A DNA stretch of 64,000 nt, taken from Gordionus sp. m RMFG-2023. Its lineage: Eukaryota; Nematomorpha; Gordioida; Chordodea; Parachordodidae. Shown in pieces: positions 1 through 11,590 of this stretch. The DNA is taken from the NCBI RefSeq assembly GCF_954871325.1, contig NC_088779.1, positions 1,195,121 to 1,259,120 of the forward strand. Reading direction: 5' to 3'. Below the pieces are notes generated by a model. It did no database searches, was not told the DNA's origin, and worked only from the letters and a program-made list of their open reading frames with translations. Position numbers and translations under genes: made by a program. Within the stretch, counting starts at the first letter, position 1; each line of letters starts with the position of its first letter.

Positions 1-90
1 ATCTCACACACCCTTTCAATTGGGAATATGAATTCAGGTTATCGGTTTGGGGCAACTTATGTTGGTAACAAGCAATATTCACCTATTGAG
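1..90 (+). CDS. TOMM40: TOMM40 exon (internal, truncated by window edge)
   Basis: Open from base 1 and ending CCT ATT GAG before a gtttta donor. It encodes the barrel stretch ending GATYVGNKQYSPIE, which matches the Tom40 segment before AFPVLVGDMD. It may begin upstream of the window. Confidence 0.88.
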
Positions 91-3008
91 GTTTTATTTA
101 TTAATACAAATGAATATTCAATATTTGATATAGGCATTTCCAGTTTTTTTAGGAGACATGGATATTAATGGCAATTTAAATGCTCAAATTTTACATCAAC
201 CCTCATCTAATCTTCGATATAAATTTGTTTCTCAGGTAAATTAGCTATGTTTAATATATATATATTATAATTTTTTTAAGATTCAAAATAATAAAATGGT
301 AGCAAATCAATTCACAGCAGATTATAAAGGTAAAAACTATACTGCATCCCTAACCCTAAGTCCAAATATGGCACAAAATATATTTGCCTCTCATAATATA
401 CTCTCTTCGATCACATCTGGCATAATAGTAGCTCAATATTTACAAAATGTCACACCAAGTATAGCTTTAGGTACAGAATTAATGTATCATAGAAACCCTG
501 AATCTAATGGAGCAATGATGATATCTCCTTTTGGGGGAGCTATGGGTGCAGGCATGCCAACCCATAATGCAATCATGAGTGTTGGGGCTAGATATACAGG
601 TATCTCAATTTTTAATAAAATTTCACATAAAGTAACATGATAATATGAAACCAAATATAAGAGTCATTCTTGTGATTATTGAACCAAGCCTGAAACATTA
701 ATAATATTGGCACATAAATCAGTCCTTTAAAAAAATCTATTAACCTGTTTGAATATTTTGTTTTTAAATTTGTCATTTGTGTATATTACTATTTGACAAT
801 ACTTGCTACCATAGGTGGCATCTAGTAAAAAGCCAAACTCGACATTTTAGGCCCAGCATGGATATTAATTTTTTTTTTGTTTTCAAGCCTGATCTGGCCA
901 ACATTTAAAAAAAGATTTCGTTTTCAAGTCTCTGATCTTAAAAATTTTGGCCCAATTTACATTTTTTTATCATTTTGTAGCCCATATTAGAATTTACTAA
1001 TTGTTTTGAAGGGATGAGAATTTCCAACTGATTAATTGTTATATTTTTAAAAATTAACCTGGCCAAAGTTGAAACCCCTCCTACCCCATCTGGATTTTAC
1101 AAGTCATCATTTTTTTGGAGCTTGTCCTGTAGGTTTCTAGTAAGAAGTACATACAATGAAATTTGTCTCCTGATAGATTTGTTAGAAAAGAATCATTGCA
1201 ATCCTTTTTTTAGGAAAATACTTATTTTAATTATTTTATTCTGTTAATATTTGAATTATATATATGTATTTGTGTTTATAATATAGGGGAAAATGTGCTT
1301 CTTTATCTTGTACCTAATTCTAATAAATTTATATGCCAAACAGTTCAAACCGTTTTTTTCTGAACTGAGTCAGAATTTGTTATGGTAGCAATCCCTATTT
1401 TTATTGAATCATAATATCATCATGAAATTTTCTTGTTTAAAGATTTAATATATTGGAGTCCGTAGTGCCAACTAGGGAGGGCAGCAGCCTCCTGAAACAT
1501 AAGAGCCCCCTCAAAATTTAAAATTTTTTTTATACCATTAAAATTAAAAAAAAGGTATTTAAAAATATAATTTTGGTCCCCTGAAATTGTAAAGGCTTGT
1601 GACACCCTTGGTTGGATATAATTTAAAGTATCAATTAAACCCATGGCAGGTTAAATTAATTTTGCCTTGCCATTAATTTGAATCATCCATTTTTCTTTGA
1701 CTTTAAAATCTTTAAATTTTTAGAATCATAAAATATGCCGGTAAACTTTGTGCCACATATGATCAAAGCCTTCAGGTTTGCTCAATATTCTTCTGGGTAA
1801 AATATTGAAGCCATTTATATTTAGAAGGGGCATAGGCAAGACTAACTTATTTAATATTTCTTCCATATTAATAGTTAATGCATCCTCCAACTGTAGTTGT
1901 GTATAATCATAAATAACATTTCATTTACCCAACTCTTTCAACAAAGTGACATTTTTTGTTAAGGTATTAAAAATTATAAGGTCAAGTTAAAATTAAATAT
2001 TCTTTGTGGGAATTATTTGAAATGTGACATAAGTAATGTATTGGTAAAATTTCTATTTAAAGCAATACTTCTTAATTTCCAAAATTATTTTGAAAATGGT
2101 GTAGAAATAGTATTATGTTATTTTCAATTTTATAAATATAAATCACTTTTACCAGTACATGACTACCGCTGGAAAATTTAGTAAAATAGAATGAGTAAAA
2201 TCGTAATTAAATTAATTATGATCTACATTAGATCTTAAAATAGATAGACCAAAAGATTTATTTGTCAATAGTCATGCCAGTTAATAATAACAGAAATATC
2301 GAAAAATACTTTGAATCAAAATATGACTTTAAAGATTCATTGTAAATGCTTTAATATTACGGTGGACAATAAACTAATAGTTTTTAAATATAATAGAAAC
2401 CTAAAATCCTGAATATTGATCAATATCATTTGCCTTAATTATATTGGCAAATTTATGTTATGCAATGATAAAATTTATAGCACAAATATAATAGTTGAAA
2501 AAATTAAATAAACAGTTAGAAATCACGTATTTTATTTTCAATGTAGGCCAAATGGTGTAATTTAATTATTTGAACATTATTATTTCCAAGATTTAGACCA
2601 AAAAAATATACACCTCAAAAACCTTATAAATTTTTGTTTAACTTAGGTTCTAACTACGTAGCCAGTGGCTCTCTCGGTAGTGCTGGCATCAAGGCTACTT
2701 ATTGGCAACTGATTTCCCCCATTTTTCAAGTTGGCGCTGAGGTGGAGACAAATCCAACATTTGGCGAGAGCTTAGCTACATTGGCCTACCAAGTTAATAT
2801 TGGGTCTGTTGCTAGCCAGTACCCCAATCCTTCCCACAATATGAATTCTCAACCATCAACTTTCCGAGCCTACATAGATTCTAATGCTACACTAGGAGCT
2901 ACCATCGAGAAAAGACTCACTCCACTTCCGTTAACCTTGAGTTTGAGTGGGTCACTAAATCACGCCAAAAATATGAGCAAATTTGGTATAGGAGTCATGC
3001 TGGGATGA
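1..3008 (+). CDS. TOMM40: TOMM40, mitochondrial import receptor channel (3' part, 4 exons)
   Basis: Tom40 is the beta-barrel pore of the TOM complex in the outer mitochondrial membrane, through which almost all nuclear-encoded precursors pass. Exons 1-90, 134-235, 281-599 and 2647-3008 join in frame with GT-AG ends (phases 0, 0, 1). The product follows animal Tom40: SHTLSIGNMNSGYRFGATYV, then AFPVFLGDMD, NLNAQILHQ, ATYWQ, FQVGAEVE and, near the C terminus, EKRLTPLPLTLSLSGSLNH, ending in the glycine-rich last strand and a TGA at 3006. The first two introns are only 43 and 45 bases; the third is 2,047 bases and carries repeat debris. The N-terminal part lies outside the window. A Gly/Met-rich insertion in exon 3 is unusual. 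Family assignment is from remembered Tom40 sequences and is secure over several hundred bases of exon. Confidence 0.93.
134..235 (+). CDS. TOMM40: TOMM40 exon AFPVFLGDMD
   Basis: Acceptor tttgatatag at 133. The 34-codon exon reads AFPVFLGDMD and later NLNAQILHQ, then ends TCT CAG before gtaaat. The upstream intron is 43 bases. A nearer acceptor (ttttttag at 155-162) was discarded because it breaks frame and loses the conserved AFPV. Confidence 0.9.
281..599 (+). CDS. TOMM40: TOMM40 exon with Gly/Met-rich insertion
   Basis: Follows a 45-base intron (236-280). It encodes NQFTADYKG, LQNVTPSIALGTELMYHR and the strand ending SVGARYTG. Between YHRNPE and the SVGARYT strand are about 15-20 extra residues rich in G and M (SPFGGAMGAGMPTH), where animal Tom40 has a short turn. 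The donor after TAT ACA G is gtatct. Confidence 0.9.
600..2646 (+). other. TOMM40 intron 3 with repeat debris
   Basis: A 2,047-base AT-rich intron. Bases about 1735-1815 match, on the minus strand, the internal body of the TA-flanked MITE family found elsewhere here. Bases about 1455-1615 have weak hAT-MITE-like ends (gtgccaactagggaggg / ctgaaattg...gacaccc) with no clear target duplication. Nothing coding is convincing. Confidence 0.5.
2647..3008 (+). CDS. TOMM40: TOMM40 terminal exon
   Basis: Acceptor ttaacttag, phase 1, completing a glycine codon with exon 3. It encodes SNYVASGSLGSAGIKATYWQ, FQVGAEVE, the DSNATLGATIEKRL segment and the closing KFGIGVMLG strand, then TGA. GC content is clearly higher than the flanking intron. 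Confidence 0.93.
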
Positions 3009-5637
3009 TCAATACAATTTAGAGATTTTTTTTAAATTATACAGATAGAATGTTTGCGTTATTAGCTCCTGTACAAGCCTGAATATCATTTTACAGTTAC
3101 CCTTGTGCCTTTTTACAAAAATGTGTCTTTTTATTACTTTATTCTTGGTATCCTTATTTATTATGCTTATCTTAATTTCAGTTAAACTTAGATATACTTT
3201 TTCTTACGCAATACTCTAATAAGAAACAATTTTAAATCAAGCTGTGATAAAAAAAATTTATATAAGATGGTGTTTTTTGATAAATTGTTCATCTTCTTTC
3301 TAGCTAGTCCATAACTTTTTAAGTAAAATTTTTATCTTTGGAACCTTACAAACCATATTTTTTTTGGTCGGATTTTCTAGCCAAAAAATACTACCTTTTT
3401 ATAAATTATAATTTCATCTTTAAAAAAAACAAACACCACGCCATTTTAATATTTCCTTACCAGCTCAAATCAAAATGAAGGAATCCCTTTTTTATTTTAT
3501 AATTTCTATAGTAAAGGCTATCATTACAATATTATTTGAACAAATATTTTTATTGGTCCAAAACCGCGTTATTGATTGCGTACGATTTCATGTATCCATT
3601 TATGTTGAAAAATTTTTTATATATAAATTGTGATGATACAAAAATTTCGCGCGCAATTGAACCCGAATTATTAAAATTTTATAGGAATATATTATATATA
3701 TAAATTACTTGAAACGTTTTTGATTCCTTATTTTCTTTAAAAAAAATTTTTTTTTTTAATGCTGTTATATAACATCGTTATCTTTTTCGAAAAAGATGGA
3801 GCCATTCGTTACCTTCTTTTAGAAGAAGCGGAAACGCGTTTCTTATTTTTTGAGTAAAGGTAACGCAAAACGCTACTCGTTATTTTAAATTTTATTAATA
3901 ACCTAATTGTAAAAAAAAATGGATTTTAATGACGTTCAACGCTACGCATAATTACTTCGGTCCAGTGTCTTCATGAAAGAAGTAACATGTCTGTATATAC
4001 CACACTATTTTCCAACTAAATTTTTCTCCCTTACCCCTTTAGAGATATATGGGGGGAAATCGCCCCCATCTCCTGGTCATAATGTCACTGGTCGGGCGAA
4101 TCAAACGGCCTTACTCTTTTGGATAATATAAAATAACTGGTTGCGAGATATATTTTTTAAAACTAATTGCAAATTACCTTATGTCTAAAATGGGTGCCAG
4201 TTTTCCTCCAAAAATTTTTCCTACTACACTATACACTAAACAACAGTTCTACGAGTGCACTATATATTATATTTAATAAAAATAATTTTTTTTAAATTTG
4301 GAAAGATAATAAATTAGATACATTTAAATATTTTAAAAAATTACATGATTTAAATAGTAATTAGTTAATCTTATTTTTCGCAAAAATCTACTTCGAGCTC
4401 ATTATTATTGGAGTTAGGGCTTAATTATTACAACAAAACCATCCAAATGAGTTGGTCCTTTATTTTCAAGCCGGCAAATCAACACTAATTTATAGGACCA
4501 GAAATTCTAAGGGTAAACGTTATTCTCGAATTTTATATATTTAATATAATCGCAGAAACTATTGGCCTTGAGATCTGCACTGCAATAGGCAGGTTTTAAT
4601 CCAAACGCCCGCTCGTCTATTTTTAAAAAGTTAGCAGGCTCTGCTAGAATTTTTTAAATTAGCCTACCCATTTTACTAAAAATTTTGTTTAGCCCAGCAA
4701 TGTTTACAAATTCTTCTGATGGCTGATTTAGCTCTTTATATTTTATAGTTTTTTAATTAAACTTAAAAAATATGCAATTATGAAATAAAAAATATGAAAT
4801 TTTTACATATATTATTCATTCTGCTCAAAATTATTTAAAATTCATTCGCTCTTTGTTTTAAAAATAGTTTTTAACCCACCGGCCCAATGTCTAAAATCTT
4901 TTAGCAAGTCCGCCTGAAGAATGAGTGGGCCAAAAAACTGCCCAATGCGGATTTCTACTTTTGCCCACCTCCAATAAAAAAATATCAAGCCTTAAGATTC
5001 CACATATACATGGCCGAAATGTTTGGCTATCTTTTTATTAACCTCTATAAGCAATATTTTTATGTTTTGAATCTTGATTTAGGGTTTTTCAAGCACTTAA
5101 ATCTAGTGTTGTTAACTAACTCAATATTTTAGCCAAATAATGTAATGCAAGACTGCAGATTTTCCTCATAGATGGCAAAAATGTTTAGACATTAGCGAAA
5201 TCGCAAGGTTTAAATAATAATATTTTGGCTAAATCCACACGTTAACTACACAACTTTAATCAAAGTTTCGAGATCCATGATGTTAGCAACATTTGAAAAC
5301 ATAATTTAATTTGTATTGAACATAATTTTGATATGATTATTTTTAAAAATAATATTCGTAAAAATTTAAATATTTTAAAATCAAGCTAATAATCTGACCA
5401 AGTCCAGGAAATGACATGACCTATTTTTGATGATGCAACATTCTATTAAGAGAAACCATAGACCTATTCCAGGTTTTGAAATATATAAATGAGTTATACC
5501 ACAAATAGATTTCAATTCTGATTAAAAGATTTATTATATCTCATGGCCTGGATATCCATGGTGATCTTCCCAGAATATTCTCACCTTGTCATAATCTCCC
5601 CTTGCCTTATATCTCTCTATCATAGGAAAGTTCCTAG
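3009..5637. other. spacer 3' of TOMM40
   Basis: Very AT-rich spacer with no convincing gene. A fragment at about 5106-5240 starts TA-GTGTTGTTAACTAACTC and resembles the MITE family described below. Otherwise I see only homopolymer tracts and unassigned sequence. Confidence 0.5.
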
Positions 5638-5645
5638 TCCTAGCT

Positions 5646-7280
5646 CAGGCGCGTAACCAATGGGGGGGAAAGGTGGAAATTTCACCCCCCATAGCAAATT
5701 GACTGTTTTTCTAAATATTATTTTAAGATAATAAAAAATTTTACCCCGACCCCCGGACCCCCTCTCCCATTAAAATTTTTCAATATCAAGCAGAGTTTAT
5801 CCTTACTGCTAGTTGCATTAATAAATTATTTTTCTATAGCTCACTACTATGTAGAAATTTACAAAAACCAAATTTCAATTTGGTTCAAGTTATTGATTTG
5901 GAGGAAAATGTGGACAGGAAGAATGAATGTAGTTGAATATTTCAAAATATTTATATAGACGTTGAATTAAATCTTATAAAATATCCAATTTCATTCCATT
6001 CTTAGATACTTTTTTATCGCAAATTAAAGTACGGTTTTTAGATAAAAAACAAGTCTTTGGTAATCTTCAAATTTTATTACCTAAAGACCCTTCTTCGTTT
6101 TCTGATGCCATTATTGGTATAATTAAATATTTAGCAAAATTTTATTCCTATGATGTTGATACTGAAATCAATTTAATCAGTGAATTCGAATTGTGGTATA
6201 AATATTTACTACGTTTATTATTTTACCTGAGCATGCTATTGATGCGCTCAATCGGTATAAAAGGCTTAATTTATTTTGAAGGTATTCTTGCATGTTTGCC
6301 TATTACAACATATACGAATGAAAGGACCTTTTTCAAATTTAGAAGGTTGAAAACTTATTTACAAAATACTACTTCTCGGCTAAATGGGTTAGCTATGTTA
6401 AATATCCACAGAGATTTATTTCCAACGACAAAGAAAATTCTTGATGAATTGGAAAAATTCCCACGAAAATTAAAAATCGCATTATAATTCTAGTATTTAA
6501 TAAATTTTTTATATAATATTGTATTTAATAAGTTATAAAAACTTGTTCTTTAAAAAATTTTCTAGTCAATATTTTATACTCACTACAATTAGAATTTTCA
6601 ATCAAAAAAATTTTATATTTATATTATATGAGAATTTAAGCTGAGGCTAGTTTTTAAAGCAAATTTTATAAAAAAAAAAATTGACACTAAACTTTATTTC
6701 AATTTTATACTTTTTAAAAAAAATTTATCTATAATATACCTAACTTAAAATAAAAATTGGGTTATAACTTTTATTTCTTCTTATATTCATAAGCGCGAAT
6801 TAGTAATCAGGAGACCCAAAAGAAAGCGACTACTTACGTCAACGCATAGGAATTCAGATTATAAAATCTAATTTTACACGCCATAGGTTCATTCCCCGAG
6901 GAGCCGATTAATCTAGATTTTCTTCTTCTTCACTATGAAGTCCTTGTTTGTTAAATTTCTTGAATTTTCTAGAATTATGTTTTGGACATGATTTTATTTT
7001 TATACTATCATTTTGTCAGATTTAATTTGTCTTTATTAATAAATGTTAAATTTAAAAATTAAAAAAAATATTTCTTAAATAATTAATTTATAAAAGGAAC
7101 CAAAATTCAAAAAAAAATTAAAAATATTAATATAATTATTATTGAATTATGAATAATTTAAAAGAATAGATCAAAGATATGACCCGGCCGAAGGTGAGGA
7201 AAAAGCTGGCCAAAGGGGGTTTGGAGGCAAATCCCCCCAAAAAATTTCCCCCCTATAGGAAAATCCTGGATACGCCACTG
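5646..7280 (+). mobile_element. hAT transposon relic with 8-base target duplication
   Basis: The left end CAGGCGCGTAACC and right end GGATACGCCACTG are inverted and typical of hAT elements. Directly outside both ends lies the same octamer, TCCTAGCT (5638-5645 and 7281-7288), the 8-base duplication hAT transposases make. Inside, the plus strand keeps a C-terminal transposase remnant (about 5995-6487). At 1,635 bases it is much shorter than a full hAT, so it is an internally deleted or decayed copy. Both octamers are still identical, which suggests a fairly young insertion. Confidence 0.9.
5995..6487 (+). pseudogene. hAT transposase C-terminal fragment (ZMYM1-like lineage)
   Basis: The plus frame reads ACLPITTYTNERTFFKFRR and then LKTYLQNTTSRLNGLAMLNIHRD. 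This is the hAT dimerisation domain (usual pattern: LPVTT..CERSFS.LRR.KT.LR...RLNGLALL.IHRD), as in ZMYM1-like hAT proteins. The codons between about 5995 and 6190 extend the same frame upstream (QIKVRFLDKKQVFGNLQILL). The normal CERSFS is TNERTFF here. The catalytic N-terminal RNase H-like region is absent, so this cannot be a working transposase on its own. Confidence 0.85.
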
Positions 7281-7288
7281 TCCTAGCT

Positions 7289-8027
7289 AATGCATATTTA
7301 ATTCATTTTTTTCTATATAATATTGAAATTCATCAATTGTATTGATGTACTAAATTGTTATGTTAACATTTCTTAATTATATTATTCTTTCTATGTTGTC
7401 ATTTTATTTAATGTATTTTGAAATTTTAATAAACAAACATTTCATTCATAACAGATGGGTGTAAATATCATTTTTATAACTTGCAATTTTATGTTGCTCA
7501 CGTTAAGATGAATCGCCTGAAAATCCCATACAACAGTAGCTTTCTCATCTCCACTTAAATATACATTTATTTTAAATTAAATTTACAAACTTCAACAATA
7601 AGATAAATGCCACTGTTATATTTTATAACAAAAACGCATACATTTATAAACAAAGGTTAGATAAATACAATCAAAAAATTAATTTTATATACTAATAAAT
7701 AAAAAATTAACTTGTTTTACTTTCTTATTAAATTACTTTATTATAACCGTCATTTTTATTATTGGGATTACATTAAAAAATAATTTTGTTGGTTGATTTA
7801 ATTAAAATCAGCTCTCTAATTTACTATTACCTTTATAATTTGTAATATTTTATTTTAATAATTATTAATCTTAAGCAAATTGTAATAAAAGATATGCTTT
7901 ATCTCAAATAGAGACGAAGTAGTTTATCTTCTATTTACCCTAACAGTACTAATACCGGTTGAATCTAAAAAATTTTATTGCTACAATCCAGAAAGTGATT
8001 GTATCTCAGCTAGCCTTTATAGCATGT
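7289..8027. other. spacer
   Basis: AT-rich spacer between the hAT relic and the next MITE copy. No gene or structured repeat recognised. Confidence 0.5.
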
Positions 8028-8028
8028 A

Positions 8029-8212
8029 GAAGTGTTAAACGACTCAATATCAGCCGATTTTTAGAAATGACTAACAATATTTCGAGAATTCGTTAATAGA
8101 TGTTCAAACCTTTGTGCCATAATGAACAAAATCTTAAGGTTTGCATAATCCTAATAAAATATTGAGTTAGCCGATTTTTAAAATTGGCTCAAAATGACCT
8201 GTTTAATAACAC
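8029..8212. mobile_element. TA-flanked MITE copy (spacer upstream of SULT)
   Basis: The left end near GTGTTAAACGACTC and right end TTTAATAACAC-TA match the family ends GTGTTGTTAAACGG / CCGTTTAACAACAC. The body has the family words about atctcgag, a dnTP-free AT core and 'atattgagttagccg'. The hAT composite at 8220 begins seven bases after its right TA. Confidence 0.7.
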
Positions 8213-8219
8213 TAATAGT

Positions 8220-10709
8220 CAGGGGCGTCGCTAGCCTTTACAATCTCAGGGGGCTCAACTAAAAAAAAATTTAGGGTTCGGCCCGCTTGTCCGGGTTTTA
8301 TATTAATATATTATACTTTTTATAAATTTGCTAACTCTGAATAATTTTTCTGAATTTCATATTTTATCATTTATTATATTATGCATACAAATAAATAATT
8401 TTAACAATATAAGACATTTCTAAAAATATTATTTTTTTATATAAAATCTATTTATTACAGTATAAAATTTATTTTCGATTGCTGATATAAATTTTACGTC
8501 TATAAAATTACAAGTGATAAAAAAGGTTAATTAATTCATACATATGCCTCAATTGATAATGTTTTATAAAAACTACATATTATAAAATTAGCAACTTACA
8601 TTGACAAAAGGAGAAGAAACTAATATAACACTCTGTTACCATTTTTAGACAATGTTTTATAGAATGGACTAATAAGGAAATAAACGACCAATCCAAATCA
8701 TAAAACTATATGGTGGTTAGAGCTTCCTCTAAAATGACATAATGGAAGCTAGATAAGTAATTGAGAAAAAAATTGTGAGATATTAAATTTCTAATAGATT
8801 ATCTTCCATTTTTAATTATATATACAACTACACAGTTGACCATTATTGCTTATAAAATATGCAATCATATGCTCTCAGCAGCTGTAATAATAATCTGGTT
8901 AATAAGCGGTCATAGCCATGACACTCACTATATTAACTTATATCAGAATTTATTATGCAAGATAAATTGATAAAACAAAAACGCTAAAGATCTTTAGAAA
9001 AAATTATGCAAATATATTGAAGCTTTAAGTTATTTACAAGGCAGGGATGCCATATTAGAAATGAAACATTTTGTAACTATAAAATTAGAACCAGAGTATG
9101 ATATGATAAAAGAATTAATTAAGATTTTATATATTATTGTCGCACCACCTCTAGTTGGTATATTATATCTTAAAATAGTAGTAGTTTATAATATCAAAAA
9201 TATACTAGTATTAAAAATTTAACTCAAAACTGTTTTTCAAATAAGAAAAAAAAATAGCTTTCCTAAAAATGCGTAAAAAAGAGAAGAAAAGTTATCTAAT
9301 TTATTACATCCATTCTGGGATAAATAATAAGATGTTAAATTTTAAAAAATATTTCCAATTGTTAGATGGCGTTAAATATTTGAAAACAATTTATTACTTA
9401 TATTTATTATCAAAAGCATTTATTAGTAAAATTTATTAAAATATTTACTGCAATATATTATATAACTGTCAAATACGTCTTTAAAAATGGAATTTAACCT
9501 AATCTTTTATAACCAATTATATCTAATAGAGGATTAATAACTATACGTTTACTTAAAATAAATCTCTTATACTTATTTGAATTTGGACCTTGAAAATAAT
9601 TATATTAAATTTAAATATCAATAATATAGTTGATTAGTGATTTTGAACTCGACTAATTACAATATTAAATTTTTAATTTTCTATTAATATTTATTTAATT
9701 AATAAAACCGCAAATAATTTTATATAAAAAAAAAATTAGGGTTTTATAATAATTTAAATAATAAAAGTCAATAAAGTTTCAACTGTTAATGCTAAATTAA
9801 TATTTAGTGAGTGATATAAATATTCTATTTTTAACACAGAATTTGATTGCAAGCTGACATAGTGAAAATATAATTTATAAATTTAATCTAATCTAATAAT
9901 TAAAATAGTATTCATTTAAGAATAATTTAGATAGACTTATTAATTTTTAAATTATAAAATTAAATCTATATATTACTCTATAAAATTATAAAAGAAATCA
10001 TTCAGTGGGCAATCAAAAAAATTTATTTTTAGTTCAAGGGAATATTAAGGAGGCATTAAAAATAAATTTTTCTTCAGGGGGCTATTCAAATTTTTCAGGG
10101 GGCTTGAGCCCCTGCGCCCCCCCCTAGCGACGCCACTGTTTAATAACATATATTTTGGTTTAGGCCTTGTATTTAAAAAAATTAAAAATCACTGGCAATT
10201 TTAGTGTAAAATTGAAACTAGACTGGGCCGGGCAATTCCCAAATTCCAACAGGACTTGGCCTGAAAATTTTGGCATTCGTAGAAACCCTAAAATAACCCT
10301 AATTATCATAAAAATATGAAATTAACAAGTTTGTGATTTGATTTTGTTTTTATTTAGAATTTAAGGGAGAAATTGAAATACGAGCATTAAATTAACTGAA
10401 GTACAAATCTCAGAAATCATTAAATTTATATAGCCTCACGTTACATATGTCTTAGGTTATATTTCATTTTAATATGTAGGATTATTTAATAACAAATATA
10501 AAATAACTATAGATTATATACCTTTTTTCATATTATATGATATCTTATGATTTTAAAAAAATGGGTGCTTTCGCCCCAAAGCATAGTTAGCGACTCTCCT
10601 GGCAAACTCTACTTTCCTATATCAAAATGGAAGCAATAATAAGAGTAACATAAAATTTTTCATGGGGCTAGCCCCTGCGCGACCCCCCCCCCCTCTAGCG
10701 ACGCTGCTG
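8220..10709. mobile_element. composite of hAT non-autonomous elements
   Basis: Starts CAGGGGCGTCGCTAG. Two right ends of the same kind follow: CTAGCGACGCCACTG ending at 10138 and CTAGCGACGCTGCTG ending at 10709. The octamer left of the start (CTAATAGT, 8212-8219) matches the octamer after the second end (CTAATAAT, 10710-10717) at 7 of 8 positions, which makes 8220-10709 the better outer boundary. The end at 10138 would then belong to a related copy inserted within or next to it. Neither contains a recognisable transposase. The interior is AT-rich. Confidence 0.6.
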
Positions 10710-10717
10710 CTAATAAT

Positions 10718-11046
10718 ATATTATTTATTATAAGACCATAAAGTTATAATAATATTTTGATTCCTTTATAATAGTTATTGCCTTGAGTTATATTTAGTTA
10801 AAGGGAAGGGTAAATAAAAATTTATTGTATTGATAATTATTCAGTTAAAAATATAATTTTAATTTGTGTATTTTAAAATTTATTGGTATTTATGATATAT
10901 AATTTATTCAGTGATCCGAGCTTATAAAAATCATCTGTTTTTTTAAAAAAATTTATGTTTATGCTATGTAAAAATATTTATTCAGTTATTAGTTCTTAGA
11001 AATTCAAAATATATGGAATTCTAGTCCAATTCAGCAAGCACAATAT
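10718..11046. other. region upstream of the sulfotransferase start
   Basis: About 330 AT-rich bases between the hAT composite and the SULT start codon. A promoter should lie here, but no TATA, initiator or other motif stands out against the base composition. Confidence 0.35.
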
Positions 11047-11590
11047 ATGAAGACCTCAAAAATAAATGGAGTCGGTGTAAACTCCAACATAAATTGTGAT
11101 AATATGTGTAATTTAAAAACTCCTGTAACTGCAAACCATATTTCAAATGTAATATCTAAAACTGAATGTTCAAAACTTAATGGTTTACACCTTTCTCTCA
11201 AAAATGCAAATAATAAAAATGAAGATTATTTAGCTTTCAATGGAAGCAAAAATCATACAGGTGAAAGGGGTAATGAACAGCTTTTATTTAATAATTGTAT
11301 AAATGAAAATAAATCAATAGATAATTTATATTCTATGAATGGAACTAATGATGAGGATGAAGAAACAGATGATAAATTATTCGATAATCGATATACCAAT
11401 GATATCAATGTTTTATTAAGGGGAGAATCTGATAACATATTTAAAAATTATATACAAGCTATTCCAAAAATTCAAATGTACAAAGGAATATTGTTACAAG
11501 GGTTTCTGGTGCCCCAGAAACTCATAAAGGGCTTAGAAGGTTTACAAATTAGACCTGATGACATCATCATAGCCTCATATCCAAAATCAG
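11047..11590 (+). CDS. SULT exon 1: long N-terminal extension and start of PAPS loop
   Basis: The ATG at 11047 is the first in frame. Residues 1 to about 130 are low-complexity (N, D, S, K) with an acidic patch NDEDEETDD. The SULT fold begins near MYKGILLQGFLVP and continues RPDDIIIASYPKSG. The exon ends one base into a glycine codon before gtttga. No signal peptide or membrane segment is seen. Confidence 0.88.

Noticed and set aside
1420-1644. Minus-strand open frame of 74 codons in TOMM40 intron 3
   Set aside because: It crosses repeat debris, has no homology and no coding-like composition.
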